A DNA stretch of 64,000 bases from Streptomyces bicolor (GCF_000719285.1 NZ_JOFS01000006.1:62001-126000), one strand, 5' to 3'. Counted from the first letter of the stretch, positions 40,003 through 49,491 are shown. Program-made: numbers and translations. The notes: generated from the sequence alone by a model not told the origin.

Positions 40003-41495
40003 GCACCGGCCCCGAATCCGGCCCCGTCCTCGGCCGGGCGCGGGTCAGAGCCTTCGGGCTGCGCACCCGTCTGCTGCTCGCTTTCCTGCTGGTCGCCGCC
40101 GTCAGCGCCGGCACGACGGCCGCGCTGACCTACCGCGAGGCCCGCAACGCGCTGCTGGAGACCGCGCAGGACACGGCGGTCACGTCGTTCCGTGAGCAGG
40201 TCCAGCAGATAGGCGTCGGGCTGCCCGTGCAGGGCGGGGAGGACCTGGAGGAGCTCCTGCGCGGCATCGCCCGCAGAGGCAAGCCGCACCCCTGGGTGGT
40301 GTTCGCCGAATACGGTTCGGTGCGCGCCTCCTCGGGCGAGAACCCGGTCTCCACGGTCATCACACCCGAACTGCGCCGCGCCGCTCGGGCCAACCCCCAC
40401 GGCAGCTTCGAGCGGGTCGTCAAGGACGGCGTCCCCTACCTGACCATCGCCATGCCCACCGTCTTCAAGACAGGCCCGTACAGCTTGCTGCCCAGCGGAC
40501 TCGTCCTGTACGCCGTCATGCCGATGACCGACGAGCAGGTCAACGTCGACGCCCTCCTCATGGCCGCCCGGGACGGCGCCCTGCCCGGACTCGCCGTCGC
40601 GCTGATACCCGGCCTGATCGCCGCGCGCAGCGTGCTGCGCCCGGTGCGGGAACTGCGCCGGGCGGCCCGGAACATGGGCAGCGGCAGACTCGACACCCGT
40701 ATTCCGGTGCGGGGGAGCGACGAACTGGCCGACCTGGCACGCACCTTCAACGAGTCCGCGGGCCAACTCGAACGCACCGTGCGGGAACTGCGCGAGGCCG
40801 AGGAACGCGCCCGCCGCTTCGCCTCCGACGTCTCGCACGAACTGCGCACCCCCCTCGCCGGAATGCTCGCCGTCACCGAGGTCCTCGACGAGGACGCCGA
40901 TCACCTGGACGCCGACACCGCCCGGGCGGTCCGGCTGGTCAGTGCCGAGACCGGGAAGCTCGCCGTGCTCGTCGAGGACCTGATGGAGATCTCCCGCTTC
41001 GACGCGCGCGCGGCCGAGCTGAACACCGACGAGATCGACGTGGCCGAGGCCATCCGCAAGACCCTGTCGAACCGGCACTGGACCGACGACGACCGGGTCC
41101 GCACCCAACTCCCCGACGGCATCCGCGCCCGCCTCGACCCGCGCCGCTTCGACATCGTGATCGCCAACCTCGTCGGCAACGCCCTGCGGCACGGCGGCGC
41201 GCCCGTCACGGTACGGCTGCGCACCGAGGCACGCTCCGCGGGCACGCCCGTGCTGATCACCGAGGTCATGGACAGCGGCCCGGGCATCCGCACCGACTCG
41301 CTCCCGCACATCTTCGACCGCTTCTACAAGGCCGACGCGGCCCGCATCCGCTCGGCGGGCAGCGGCCTGGGGCTGGCGATCACGCTGGAGAACGTGAAGC
41401 TGCACGGCGGAACGATCCGTGCGGGGAACCTGCCCGGGGCCGGAGCCGTCTTCACCCTGGAGATACCGCTTCGCGCGGAGGGGGCCGGGGGATGA
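39999..41495 (+). CDS. Sensor histidine kinase
   Basis: A 498-residue membrane kinase with two TM helices flanking a periplasmic domain of about 150 residues, a HAMP linker (RSVLRPVRELRRAARNMGSG), the phosphoacceptor H-box ASDVSHELRTPLAGM, an N-box ANLVGNALRHGG and the G-boxes DSGPGIRTD and GSGLGLAI. GTG start at 39999 overlaps the regulator stop. The downstream lipoprotein gene overlaps its stop (ATGA), so the three are made together. It probably senses an envelope signal, with the lipoprotein as modulator. Confidence 0.9.
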   Translation: MSTGPESGPVLGRARVRAFGLRTRLLLAFLLVAAVSAGTTAALTYREARNALLETAQDTAVTSFREQVQQIGVGLPVQGGEDLEELLRGIARRGKPHPWVVFAEYGSVRASSGENPVSTVITPELRRAARANPHGSFERVVKDGVPYLTIAMPTVFKTGPYSLLPSGLVLYAVMPMTDEQVNVDALLMAARDGALPGLAVALIPGLIAARSVLRPVRELRRAARNMGSGRLDTRIPVRGSDELADLARTFNESAGQLERTVRELREAEERARRFASDVSHELRTPLAGMLAVTEVLDEDADHLDADTARAVRLVSAETGKLAVLVEDLMEISRFDARAAELNTDEIDVAEAIRKTLSNRHWTDDDRVRTQLPDGIRARLDPRRFDIVIANLVGNALRHGGAPVTVRLRTEARSAGTPVLITEVMDSGPGIRTDSLPHIFDRFYKADAARIRSAGSGLGLAITLENVKLHGGTIRAGNLPGAGAVFTLEIPLRAEGAGG

Positions 41496-42127
41496 GGCGT
41501 GCGCGGACGCGCCGACGTGCGGCGGCCGTGGCCGCCGTCGCGGTGGCCGTACCGCTGCTCGGTGGCTGCGGTATCCAGGAGACCGACGTCATCGAGGCGG
41601 GCGGCCCCGCCTCCGTCGATGCCTTCTTCAACCGCGACTCCGAGATGCTGCTCTTCTTCCGTTCCCCCGACGGAGGGCTGAGCCCGGTGATCCGGACGAC
41701 CGGGTCCTCGACCGTCTTTGGCGACGGATACGCCGAGTCGGGCTCCGCAGCCCAGAACCCCGGCGACACGGATGGACCGGTCCCGACGGAGAAGGTCGTC
41801 GTGGCGTTGCTCGCCGGTCCGCGGAAGGAAGACCGAGCCGCCGGCCTGACCACCTCCCTGCCCGCCGCCCGCCCCGGCGGGACCGTCGAGGTCGAGCTCC
41901 TGCCGGGCGGCAGGGTCACAACCCGCCTGCCCCTCGCCCTGGAGGGCCTCGACAGCACTGCCGTACGCCAGCTGACCTGCACGATCGCCTACAGCCAGGA
42001 CGCCGACGGCCAAGTAGTCGTGGAGCTCACGGGACAGGACGGGGCATCGACGTCCGGCACCTGCGGACTCGCCCCCGGCACCACCGGGAACGTACCCGGC
42101 ACCGCGACGAGCGGCGGCGCGACGTAG
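41492..42127 (+). CDS. Lipoprotein coupled to the two-component system
   Basis: A 211-residue lipoprotein. The lipobox LLGGC gives the lipidated Cys at residue 26. The mature part has a beta-rich domain (VVVALLAGPRKEDRAAGLTT, VELLPGGRVTTRLP) resembling a single GerMN-like module, and two Cys near the end (TCTIAYSQD, TSGTCGLAP). By position it resembles CseA, the lipoprotein of the Streptomyces SigE-CseBC operon, but sequence similarity cannot be judged here. ATGA overlap with the kinase shows coupling. It is the last gene of the operon, followed by a strong terminator. Confidence 0.75.
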   Translation: MRRARTRRRAAAVAAVAVAVPLLGGCGIQETDVIEAGGPASVDAFFNRDSEMLLFFRSPDGGLSPVIRTTGSSTVFGDGYAESGSAAQNPGDTDGPVPTEKVVVALLAGPRKEDRAAGLTTSLPAARPGGTVEVELLPGGRVTTRLPLALEGLDSTAVRQLTCTIAYSQDADGQVVVELTGQDGASTSGTCGLAPGTTGNVPGTATSGGAT

Positions 42128-42128
42128 C

Positions 42129-42162
42129 GGCCGGCCCCGACTCGAGCGAGTCGGGGCCGGCC
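42129..42162. terminator. Perfect 16-bp stem terminator between convergent genes
   Basis: A perfect inverted repeat with 16-bp arms (GGCCGGCCCCGACTCG and its complement) and a 2-base loop lies directly after the lipoprotein stop and 22 bases before the end of the convergent VCBS-repeat gene. It can serve both strands. Confidence 0.7.
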
Positions 42163-42183
42163 TCCGGGACTCTCAGCGGTTTT

Positions 42184-45100
42184 CTAGAACAGGCCCTTGT
42201 AGCCCTGCCAGCCCGTGCTGATCAGCGTGCGGGAGGTGAATGATCCGTTCCCCTTGCCGTTGTTGCGGTAGAGGTTCCCGGAGGTGTCGCGGACGACCAG
42301 GTCAGCCCTGCCGTCACCGGTGATGTCGCCGACGCCCAGCATCGCGTTGTACCCCCTGCCCCAGGAGGTGAAGACGGTGACCCGGTCCTTGAACTGGCCC
42401 GCGCCCGTGCCGTCGTAGCGGAAGAGCGTGCCGTCGCTGCGGCGGGCGAGCAGATCGCCGAAGCCGTCGCCGGTGAGGTCGCCCGTGCCGGTGATGTGGG
42501 TGTACCCGGTCCAGGCTGAACGGATCTTGACCCGGCCCTTGAGGCCGCCCGCGCCGTTGTCGGCGTACAGATAGATGTCACCCGTGGAGGCCTGCCGCGC
42601 GATCAGGTCCGTACGGCCGTCGCCGGTCAGATCGCCGGGCGCGGTCAGCACGTTGTACTGCTGCCAGCCGGTGCCCAGTGCCGTGTAGCCGCCAGTGGGG
42701 CTGTAGCCGCCGCCCGCGCACTTGCCCGTGTAGCGGCGCAGGGCGCCGTCGGGCATCCGGACCAGAAGGTCGTTGCAGCGGTCCTTGGTCAGGTCCCCGA
42801 AGGGCACGGCGTAGGTGCCCGCGGGCCAGCCGGTGCCGGACGCCTTGGTGCCGAAGGCGCCCTTGCCGTCGCCGTGGTGAGTGGTGAGGTAGCCGGAGGA
42901 GCTGAGCGTCATCAGGTCGCCCGCGCCGCCGTTGAGGTCGTGGTGGCCGCGGGCGCCGCCGGTCAGCGTGATGCTTCCGGTGAGCTGCAGTGCCGCGCCC
43001 TGGCCGTCCGCGGGCGCGGCGGTCAGCGTCCAGGTGTACGTCCCGTCCGTCGCGTACGCCGTCGCGGAGACCTTGCCGTCCCAGGCGGCGGTCAGGGCTG
43101 CGCCGTGTGCGGTGGCCGCGAGCGTCCGCACGGTACGCCCCGCCCTGTCCTTGATCACGACCTGCGCGCCGGACGCGGCCGGCTTGGACAGCTGCCAGGA
43201 GCCGTCCCAGCGGGCGTCCGTCGTGGACTTCAGGTTCACCGACGTGTCGGGGTGCGACTCGATCTTGGCGAGCGGGGACGTGGGAACACCGGTGGACTCG
43301 GCACGCACCACGCCCGTGGCCGTGTCCAGCCAGGCGACACCGCCGCCGAACCGGTCCGCCGCGATCTTCCCGGTGGCGCCGGGCAGGGCGCCCAGGTCAC
43401 GGGTGTCACCGACGGTGCCGGTGTGGAAGTCGGTCAGCCGGACCGTGCCGGCGTCCTTGTCGAGGCTCAGCAGATATCCGTCGCCGAGCTCGCCGGCGGC
43501 GGGCAGCGCGGCCTTCTGCTTGGTCGTACGGTCGTAGAGCCCGGAGCCGGTCGAGCAGTCCCAGGCGACCCAGCGGCCCACGGCCTGCAGCCGGTTGGGC
43601 GTGCAGCCGAGCTCGACGGTGTCGGTGGTCGCCTGCGACTTGAGGTCGACGGCCTTGATGGTGCCATCGGTGTCGCCCGCGGTCCACAGCGTGGTGCCCC
43701 ACACGGCGCTGCCGCCGCCCACCCGCTCGGAGATGAATTTCGGCCCGCCGGTCGCCGCCATGTCCGCGACGTACTGGTGGTGGTCGGGGCCGGTGCCCTG
43801 TCCGAAGACGACATAGCGGCCGGAGGCGGAGAGCACCGTGCCGCCGTACGTCGTCGGGGTGCCGTCGGCGTTCTGCCGGGGCAGCGGCAGCGACAGCGAG
43901 TCCTGCGCCGACGACCGCACCTCCAGGTGGTTCTTCGCGGTGTTGTACGCGTAGAGGTCCACGTAGGCGAAACGGCCGTCGCCGGTGCCCACCGGGAGGG
44001 TGCCCGTGTACCGGCGCACATCGCTCGGGTCGTCCGTCGCCGCGGGCTCCTGGAGCACCGAACGGTCGCCCGCGGAGGGGCTGTCGCCGAGGTCGAGGGT
44101 GCGCTTGAAGATCGACGGGAAGGAGTTGGTGTCCGTCTCGGTCGTCGCCAGCAGGTTGGCGGACAGGGCGAGTTCGCGCAGCTTTCCGGCGCGCGCCGGC
44201 AGCTCGCGCAGCGTGCTGAGGGTGATCGTGCCGTCGGCGCCGACCGTGGCCTTGCGCACCGCCCAGTGGCTCGCGTCCGCGCCGCCCGTCACCAGGACAC
44301 CGCCGTCGGGCGCCGCCGCCATGGACAGGGCCGCGTGGGGCAGCAGGGTCTGCGCGGCGCCGCCGCCGATCGGCAGCGCCCGCAGCTCGCCGCCCCGGCG
44401 CAGCTGGTACTCGTCGCCGGGCTGCTGGGGCACATGGCCGGTCGTGGCGAGGACGTGGTCGCCTAGCAGCGCCACATTGGCCGGGTACTCGCCGCTGCCC
44501 GCGACGGCGACCGTGGTTTCGGCGGCGTCGAGGGCGTCCCGGCGGCGCAGGTGCACCTTGTCGTCGCCGTACTCGCTGTCGTACCAGCCGACATGGGTGC
44601 CGGACAGCACGACCTGGATGTTGTTGCCGCCGAACGCGTCGGAGAAGGCGACCTCGGCCCGCCCGGTCTCCAGGTCGACGAGCGTGAGGATCTGCGCGCC
44701 GCCGGAGGGGGTGCGCAGGGCGATGGTGTGCCCGTCGGCGCCGACCGCCCACGCGGACGCGGGCACCGCACCGGTCACCACGGTGTCCGTGAGCTCGCCG
44801 CCGGCCGGCTTGCGCAGCACGTGCAGGGCCTCGATGCCGCCGGTGTCCTTCGAGGTGGCCGTGAGGACGGCACCGCCCGTGGCACCGAGATAGGCGTGCC
44901 CGTCGGGCAGCGTGAACGTCGTCGACGTACCCGCCGTCAGGTCCTTCAGCTCGACCGTGCGGCTCGCCCTGGTGTACAGGGCGACGACGTCCGAGGCCGA
45001 GCCGTCGACCCGCACACCGGAGTCGGCGGGGTCGGGGCCCACGGCCTGCGGGTCGCCGCTCTGCGGGATCCACCGGTAGCCGCTCATGGGACCGAAGCCG

Positions 45101-45342
45101 GTGCCGAACGCATCGCCCTCCTGTTCCTCCCTGGTGAGGAAGCCCGAGCTGCCCGCGTCATGCACGGTGTTCTTCAGTGGTGCGAACCGATCGGGGACCG
45201 GGATGGTCAGGGAGACGGGCTCGGCCTGCGCTCCCTGCAGGAGAAGCGGGACGGCACCGCCGGCGACCGCGAGTGCGGCGGCGGTGGCGATGCCCGTACG
45301 TATGAGCGTGCGTCTACGGTCAGGAGAGTGTCGTCCTGCCAC
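42184..45342 (-). CDS. Large secreted beta-propeller/VCBS-repeat protein
   Basis: A 1,052-residue secreted protein. The signal peptide is near the start (GIATAAALAVAGGAVPLLL). The N-terminal 700 residues are beta-propeller-like repeats, followed by a FlgD-like Ig segment (VIKDRAGRTVRTLAATAHGAAL). The C-terminal 230 residues carry about five FG-GAP/VCBS repeats with calcium-binding loops, for example GDLTGDGRTDLIAR, GDLTGDGFGDLLAR and GDITGDGRADLVVR. Related Streptomyces proteins are abundant and unassigned; adhesion or carbohydrate binding is likely. GTG at 45342 with GGAGGAA upstream is chosen; the longer frame to 45771 runs through non-coding sequence. Confidence 0.82.
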   Translation of the reverse strand: MAGRHSPDRRRTLIRTGIATAAALAVAGGAVPLLLQGAQAEPVSLTIPVPDRFAPLKNTVHDAGSSGFLTREEQEGDAFGTGFGPMSGYRWIPQSGDPQAVGPDPADSGVRVDGSASDVVALYTRASRTVELKDLTAGTSTTFTLPDGHAYLGATGGAVLTATSKDTGGIEALHVLRKPAGGELTDTVVTGAVPASAWAVGADGHTIALRTPSGGAQILTLVDLETGRAEVAFSDAFGGNNIQVVLSGTHVGWYDSEYGDDKVHLRRRDALDAAETTVAVAGSGEYPANVALLGDHVLATTGHVPQQPGDEYQLRRGGELRALPIGGGAAQTLLPHAALSMAAAPDGGVLVTGGADASHWAVRKATVGADGTITLSTLRELPARAGKLRELALSANLLATTETDTNSFPSIFKRTLDLGDSPSAGDRSVLQEPAATDDPSDVRRYTGTLPVGTGDGRFAYVDLYAYNTAKNHLEVRSSAQDSLSLPLPRQNADGTPTTYGGTVLSASGRYVVFGQGTGPDHHQYVADMAATGGPKFISERVGGGSAVWGTTLWTAGDTDGTIKAVDLKSQATTDTVELGCTPNRLQAVGRWVAWDCSTGSGLYDRTTKQKAALPAAGELGDGYLLSLDKDAGTVRLTDFHTGTVGDTRDLGALPGATGKIAADRFGGGVAWLDTATGVVRAESTGVPTSPLAKIESHPDTSVNLKSTTDARWDGSWQLSKPAASGAQVVIKDRAGRTVRTLAATAHGAALTAAWDGKVSATAYATDGTYTWTLTAAPADGQGAALQLTGSITLTGGARGHHDLNGGAGDLMTLSSSGYLTTHHGDGKGAFGTKASGTGWPAGTYAVPFGDLTKDRCNDLLVRMPDGALRRYTGKCAGGGYSPTGGYTALGTGWQQYNVLTAPGDLTGDGRTDLIARQASTGDIYLYADNGAGGLKGRVKIRSAWTGYTHITGTGDLTGDGFGDLLARRSDGTLFRYDGTGAGQFKDRVTVFTSWGRGYNAMLGVGDITGDGRADLVVRDTSGNLYRNNGKGNGSFTSRTLISTGWQGYKGLF

Positions 45343-45777
45343 GCATTCCTCCAACTGGCTGGCTATGAGGAGGCAGCTCGACGCGGACACACACGGGCGC
45401 GCGCAAGAGGTGCGCGTCGACGTGGCGCGATGCGGAGCAGTCCCCCAGAAGGCGCCGGAAGGTAACACAGGACGCACATAGGATTCGAGTGCGGTCACGA
45501 ATGGCCCATCGGCGGCCAAAACGGAGTTCCGAGCCCGTCTCGGGCCGTGGGCCGTGCCGCACGTGTGCGTGTGGCCCCGCCAAGCCCACTCCGATTGTCG
45601 CCGCAGTCCGACTCGCGGCGGCAACCGGGTGACGCGGGCCGTACCGGCCGCGTGCGGATCGCGGCTCACTGCCGAACCGGTTACCTCCGCGGACGCGGTT
45701 CGCCCCGTCCGGCCCGCACGCAGACCGGGTTCCACACCCTTCGGCGTTCCACACGGGAAGCCGGGCATCACCTGCCG
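45343..45777. other. 435-bp non-coding region upstream of the VCBS gene
   Basis: This stretch separates two minus-strand genes. It has no convincing open frame, no strong hairpin terminator and no promoter I can name with confidence. It presumably holds the promoter and leader of the VCBS-repeat gene. Confidence 0.5.
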
Positions 45778-46254
45778 TCAACCCTCGAAACCGGTCTCGG
45801 CGAGCGCCAGCATGTGCGCGGCCGTGAGGGTGTTCCACGGATCGGCGGCCGTGATCAGCAGCCAGCTCGCCGCCGCGGTCGACTGACCGGGCGGGATGAC
45901 CAGCAGCTCCCGGCGGCCTCCGGAGCCGCAGTCCAGGGCGATGGCATGCGCTTCGACGTCCACGGCCGACAGGGCCACTTCGATCACCCGGCCGGGTGCC
46001 GTGACCGTATGCGGGACGTCGGGCCAGGCGACGGCGTCCACGGTGACGCGGGTGATGGTGCCGAGGCCGGAGCCGAGCGAGTCGACCAGAGCCGGCAACT
46101 CCAGTTCGAGCAGGTCGCAGCGCGGCCACCAGGCCCCGTCCAGGGGACCGCGGCTGACCCCCGGAGTGAGTGCCAGCCGGGCGACGGGCATGCGGTAGGT
46201 GCGCACGTCGTCCGGGGAGGAACCCTCGGCCGACGGTCCGGTGACGTCCATCAT
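45778..46254 (-). CDS. DUF5994-family protein (copy 1)
   Basis: A 158-residue Streptomyces-type protein of the DUF5994 family. The hallmark is RLALTPGVSRGPLDGAWWPR followed by an acidic helix (LLELELPALVDSLG), then a beta-rich core with a terminal WNTLTAAHMLALAE helix. The function is not known; such genes are often stress-induced and near each other. A second member lies at 50776-51285 in this same cluster. Confidence 0.8.
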   Translation of the reverse strand: MMDVTGPSAEGSSPDDVRTYRMPVARLALTPGVSRGPLDGAWWPRCDLLELELPALVDSLGSGLGTITRVTVDAVAWPDVPHTVTAPGRVIEVALSAVDVEAHAIALDCGSGGRRELLVIPPGQSTAAASWLLITAADPWNTLTAAHMLALAETGFEG

Positions 46255-46389
46255 GCGATCCCGTCCCGGGCGGCTCGTGGGCCGTCCGTTTCCGTCGGTA
46301 CGTCCGGGCCACCCGACAGCGCCCTTCGAAGCCCCGGTCCCGAAACGGGCCGGCGCGGACGAGGAGGACGCGGCACCGGCGACCCGTCC

Positions 46390-46770
46390 TCACTGGTCCG
46401 CGTAGCCGATGTCCCCGATGGTCCAGGCGCTCACGTCCTTCAGCGCGACCCGGTACATGCCACCCGTGTCGGGGATGCCGAAGCTGCCTTGGAGGATGCG
46501 GGCGACGTGGAAGTGGAGGTGCGTGGGCCCGTGACCGTGCTCCGGCTCGTGATCGCCGCCGCCCGCGGGCGTGGCGAACGCGGCGGCGAACGACCCCAGG
46601 TGTGCGGAGTCCCGCAGGACTTCGGCCACCCGCTCCTTCCACAGGGCTTCCGGGGCCAGCCGTCCCGTGATGACGGCACCCGGGATCACCACGGTCAACG
46701 ACATCCGGCTGCTGCGCTGCTCCTCCACCATCGCGGCAAGCGCGACGAGGAGGTCATCGGATTGCTTCAT
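46390..46770 (-). CDS. GvpU-like hypothetical protein
   Basis: A 126-residue soluble protein. The pattern LLVALAAMVEEQRSSRMSLTVVIPGAVITGRL, then LHFHVARILQGSFGIPDTGGMYRVALKDVSAWTIG, resembles the gas-vesicle accessory protein GvpU, which has a similar G-x-L-I-S-G core and a final W-x-I/L-G. No gas-vesicle structural gene (gvpA) is visible in the window. A functional link to gas vesicles is therefore unproven; it may be a stand-alone relative. Confidence 0.5.
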   Translation of the reverse strand: MKQSDDLLVALAAMVEEQRSSRMSLTVVIPGAVITGRLAPEALWKERVAEVLRDSAHLGSFAAAFATPAGGGDHEPEHGHGPTHLHFHVARILQGSFGIPDTGGMYRVALKDVSAWTIGDIGYADQ

Positions 46771-46824
46771 GCCTCGGGAGCCCTGTCCGGCGACGGGTGT
46801 CGGTGCCGAGCGGACACCGGCGCC

Positions 46825-47112
46825 TCACCAGCCCAGCACACCATGGTCGGCTCGCGCTACCGGGGGCGGCGTGACCGGACGCGCGGTGTGGCAGGTGAAG
46901 CCGAGCCGGGTCAGTGCCCGGACCATCTCTCCCACGGTGAAGTCGCGGCGGTTCTGCCTGGTGATCACTTCCCCGACCTGCATCACGGGGTAGACGCGGT
47001 GGTTGATGGTCGCGGAAGCGCCGGTGACGGGTTCGGGCGCGACGCCGTTCATGGACTGCTCGACCTCGCTCTTGGTCAGGTCGAAGGGGAAACGGGCGAT
47101 GACACAACGCAT
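46825..47112 (-). CDS. Conserved Streptomyces hypothetical protein
   Basis: A 95-residue protein, starting MRCVIARFPFDLTKSEVEQS, with a central VITRQNRRDFTVGEMVRALTRLGFTC segment. I recognise the general type as a small conserved Streptomyces protein of unknown function, compact and probably single-domain, with possible nucleic-acid-binding character from the basic helix. Start at 47112 is preferred over 47124. It is encoded with other small stress-type genes on the minus strand. Confidence 0.6.
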   Translation of the reverse strand: MRCVIARFPFDLTKSEVEQSMNGVAPEPVTGASATINHRVYPVMQVGEVITRQNRRDFTVGEMVRALTRLGFTCHTARPVTPPPVARADHGVLGW

Positions 47113-47177
47113 GGATGCCTCCACAGAGTTGGGGGAGAATCACCGGGCACCGGAAGGGGCCGGCCGCTCGCCGGCGG

Positions 47178-47585
47178 TCAGCAGGGGAGGGCGAGGACGC
47201 CCAGGGCGTAGCCGTGCTCGTCGATCACGGGGGACACGTCCAGGGTGCGGGTCCGCATGGCGGCTTCCGCCTCGCTGAGTACGGCCAGGGACGAGGTGAA
47301 CGGTCCGCGGTCGAGCGGGATGTCCCGCAGCCGTGTCCGGTCGCTGTACCACGAGCCGCCGCGGTGCGCGGACAGCTCGGCCCGGGTGACCAGTCCCGCG
47401 CACCGCCCGTCCGCGTCCTGGAGGAGCAGATGCGGGACGCGGGCACTGATGAGCACGGACAGCGCCACGTCGACGGTCATGTGGTCGTCCACCTGAGGCC
47501 CGGGGGCGTACATGGCGTCACTGGCGGTCAGACCGGTGCCGTGGGCGCTCTCGGTCTGCCGGGTGCGTACCGGAATCGGCGTCAA
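47178..47585 (-). CDS. CBS-domain protein
   Basis: A 135-residue protein with a pair of CBS motifs: one around VDVALSVLISARVPHLLLQDADGRCAGLVTR and a second ending SPVIDEHGYALGVLALP. CBS pairs bind adenosine nucleotides and regulate a partner. The start is a TTG at 47585 with GAGGAGAAG upstream, an unusual but well-supported choice. It is one of several small regulatory proteins in this cluster and has no fused catalytic domain. Confidence 0.8.
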   Translation of the reverse strand: MTPIPVRTRQTESAHGTGLTASDAMYAPGPQVDDHMTVDVALSVLISARVPHLLLQDADGRCAGLVTRAELSAHRGGSWYSDRTRLRDIPLDRGPFTSSLAVLSEAEAAMRTRTLDVSPVIDEHGYALGVLALPC

Positions 47586-47671
47586 GGGCTTCTCCTCTTC
47601 GTCGGGCGGGCTCGGGCGGGCCGGTCGGGCGAAGGCTCGCCCGACCGCTGGGAGCGAGTCCCGGTGCCTGG

Positions 47672-49138
47672 CTAGGGGTTGTTCCTCGGCATGGAGCGGC
47701 GAGGTGCGGTGGTGCGTCCGCTTCTGCCGCGCCCGTTGCCCCGTTTCCTCCGGCTCCGGCCGGCGGAGCCCGTGTGCTCGCTCTGCTCGGTGGCCGGTGC
47801 GGTCAGGGTGACGGGCACGCCGGAGGGCGTCCGGGCGCCGGTGATGCGCCGCAGTTCGGCCTCGCCGGGGCGGATCCGGACCGAACGCGGCGTGATGCCG
47901 GCGTCGGCCATCAGACGGTCCACCGCGCGGCGCTGGTGCGGCAGGACGAGGGTGACGACGGTGCCGGACTCGCCGGCGCGGGCCGTACGGCCGCCGCGGT
48001 GCAGGTAGTCCTTGTGATCGCCGGGCGGGTCGACGTTCACGACGAGGTCGAGGTCGTCGACATGGATCCCGCGGGCGGCGACGTTGGTGGCCACCAGGAC
48101 CGTGACGTGGCCGTCCTTGAACTGCGCGAGCGTCCGGGTGCGCTGCGGCTGGGACTTGCCGCCGTGCAGGGCCGAGGCCCGCACGCCGACGGACAGCAGG
48201 TGCTTGGCCAGCCGGTTGGCCGCGTGCTTGGTGTCCAGGAACATGATCACTCGCCCGTCACGCGCCGCGATCTCGGTCGCGGTGGCGTGCTTGTCGGCGT
48301 CGTGCACATGCAGCAGATGGTGCTCCATGGTGCTGACGGAGCCCGCGGACGGATCGACCGAGTGGACCACCGGGTCGTGGAGATAGCGGCGTACGAGGAG
48401 GTCGATGTTGCGGTCGAGGGTGGCCGAGAACAGCAACCGCTGGCCGTCGGGGCCTACTTGGTCGAGCAGCGCGGTCACCTGGGGCATGAAGCCCATGTCG
48501 GCCATCTGGTCGGCTTCGTCCAGGACGGTGACGGCGACCTGGTCCAGCCGGCAGTCGCCCCGTTCGATGAGGTCATTGAGGCGCCCCGGCGTCGCGATGA
48601 CGACCTCGGCTCCGCCGCGCAGCGCACTCGCCTGGCGGCCGATGGACACGCCGCCCACCACGGTGGCGAGCCGCAGCCGCAGGGCGCGCGCGTAGGGGGC
48701 GAGCGCGTCGGTGACCTGCTGGGCGAGTTCCCGGGTGGGTACGAGGACGAGGGCGAGCGGCCGGTGAGGCTGAGCGCGTTGCCCGTCCAGCCGTGCCAGC
48801 ACGGGCAGGCCGAAGGCGAGCGTCTTGCCCGAGCCCGTGCGCCCCCGGCCCAGCACGTCCCGTCCGGCCAGTGCGTTCGGCAGCGTGGCCGCCTGGATCG
48901 GGAAGGGCACGGTCACCCCCTCGGCGCCGAGCGCGGCCAGCAGACGTTCGGGCATGTCCAGTTCGGCGAACGTGCCGACCGCCGGCAGCGGCACCGTGCG
49001 GGTGACCGGCGGGGTGAACTCCTGGGGGCGTGCCGTGGAGCGTGGTGCCGGGACATGAGTGCGGCCGGCCGAGCGCAGGGAACTTCCATCGGTACGGAAT
49101 CGGCCGGAGCTGCCGCCGGTACGACGGGTGCGGCTCAT
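47672..49138 (-). CDS. DEAD-box RNA helicase
   Basis: A 488-residue ATP-dependent RNA helicase. Motifs in order: Q motif FPIQAATLPNALAG, motif I GRGRTGSGKT, Ib TPGRLNDL, motif II DEAD (VTVLDEADQMADMG), motif III SATL, and the C-terminal HRGGRTARAGESGTV. A basic Arg/Gly-rich tail ends the protein, consistent with RNA binding. Start at 49138 is supported by AAGG upstream. It lies beside the cold-shock gene on the same strand, with a terminator between them, so a role in unwinding RNA at low temperature is likely. Confidence 0.92.
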   Translation of the reverse strand: MSRTRRTGGSSGRFRTDGSSLRSAGRTHVPAPRSTARPQEFTPPVTRTVPLPAVGTFAELDMPERLLAALGAEGVTVPFPIQAATLPNALAGRDVLGRGRTGSGKTLAFGLPVLARLDGQRAQPHRPLALVLVPTRELAQQVTDALAPYARALRLRLATVVGGVSIGRQASALRGGAEVVIATPGRLNDLIERGDCRLDQVAVTVLDEADQMADMGFMPQVTALLDQVGPDGQRLLFSATLDRNIDLLVRRYLHDPVVHSVDPSAGSVSTMEHHLLHVHDADKHATATEIAARDGRVIMFLDTKHAANRLAKHLLSVGVRASALHGGKSQPQRTRTLAQFKDGHVTVLVATNVAARGIHVDDLDLVVNVDPPGDHKDYLHRGGRTARAGESGTVVTLVLPHQRRAVDRLMADAGITPRSVRIRPGEAELRRITGARTPSGVPVTLTAPATEQSEHTGSAGRSRRKRGNGRGRSGRTTAPRRSMPRNNP

Positions 49139-49237
49139 GGAGGAACCTTCTTCGATGCGGCGGCGTGTCGAGGAATTCCGTCGAATGGCGGGAAGCCCCA
49201 CGAGGATTCACAAGCATGAGCCGAAGGGAAATGCGAA

Positions 49238-49264
49238 AGGCCCGCACCCCAAGAGTGCGGGCCT
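49238..49264 (-). terminator. Rho-independent terminator of cold-shock gene
   Basis: A 10-bp stem (AGGCCCGCAC with GTGCGGGCCT) with a 7-base loop, followed on the minus strand by a T-rich run. It lies 24 bases beyond the cold-shock stop. Confidence 0.7.
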
Positions 49265-49287
49265 CGGTCGAACAGTTCGCGTCGGCG

Positions 49288-49491
49288 TCAGGCAGGAACG
49301 ATGTTCTCGGCCTGCGGGCCCTTCTGGCCCTGCGTGACGTCGAAGGTAACCTTCTGGCCTTCCTGAAGCTCGCGGAAGCCCTGGGTGGCGATGTTCGAGT
49401 AGTGGGCGAAGACGTCGGGGCCGCCACCCTCCTGCTCGATGAAGCCGAAGCCCTTTTCCGCGTTGAACCACTTCACGGTGCCAGATGCCAT
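49288..49491 (-). CDS. CspA-family cold-shock protein
   Basis: A 67-residue single-domain RNA chaperone. The RNA-binding motifs RNP1 (KGFGFIEQ) and RNP2 (DVFAHYS) are intact. It binds single-stranded nucleic acid and prevents or remodels RNA structure. Upstream is an AT-rich leader with an HrdB-type promoter about 140 bases away, like other cold-shock genes, suggesting leader-dependent control. The neighbouring DEAD-box helicase fits the same job. Confidence 0.93.
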   Translation of the reverse strand: MASGTVKWFNAEKGFGFIEQEGGGPDVFAHYSNIATQGFRELQEGQKVTFDVTQGQKGPQAENIVPA

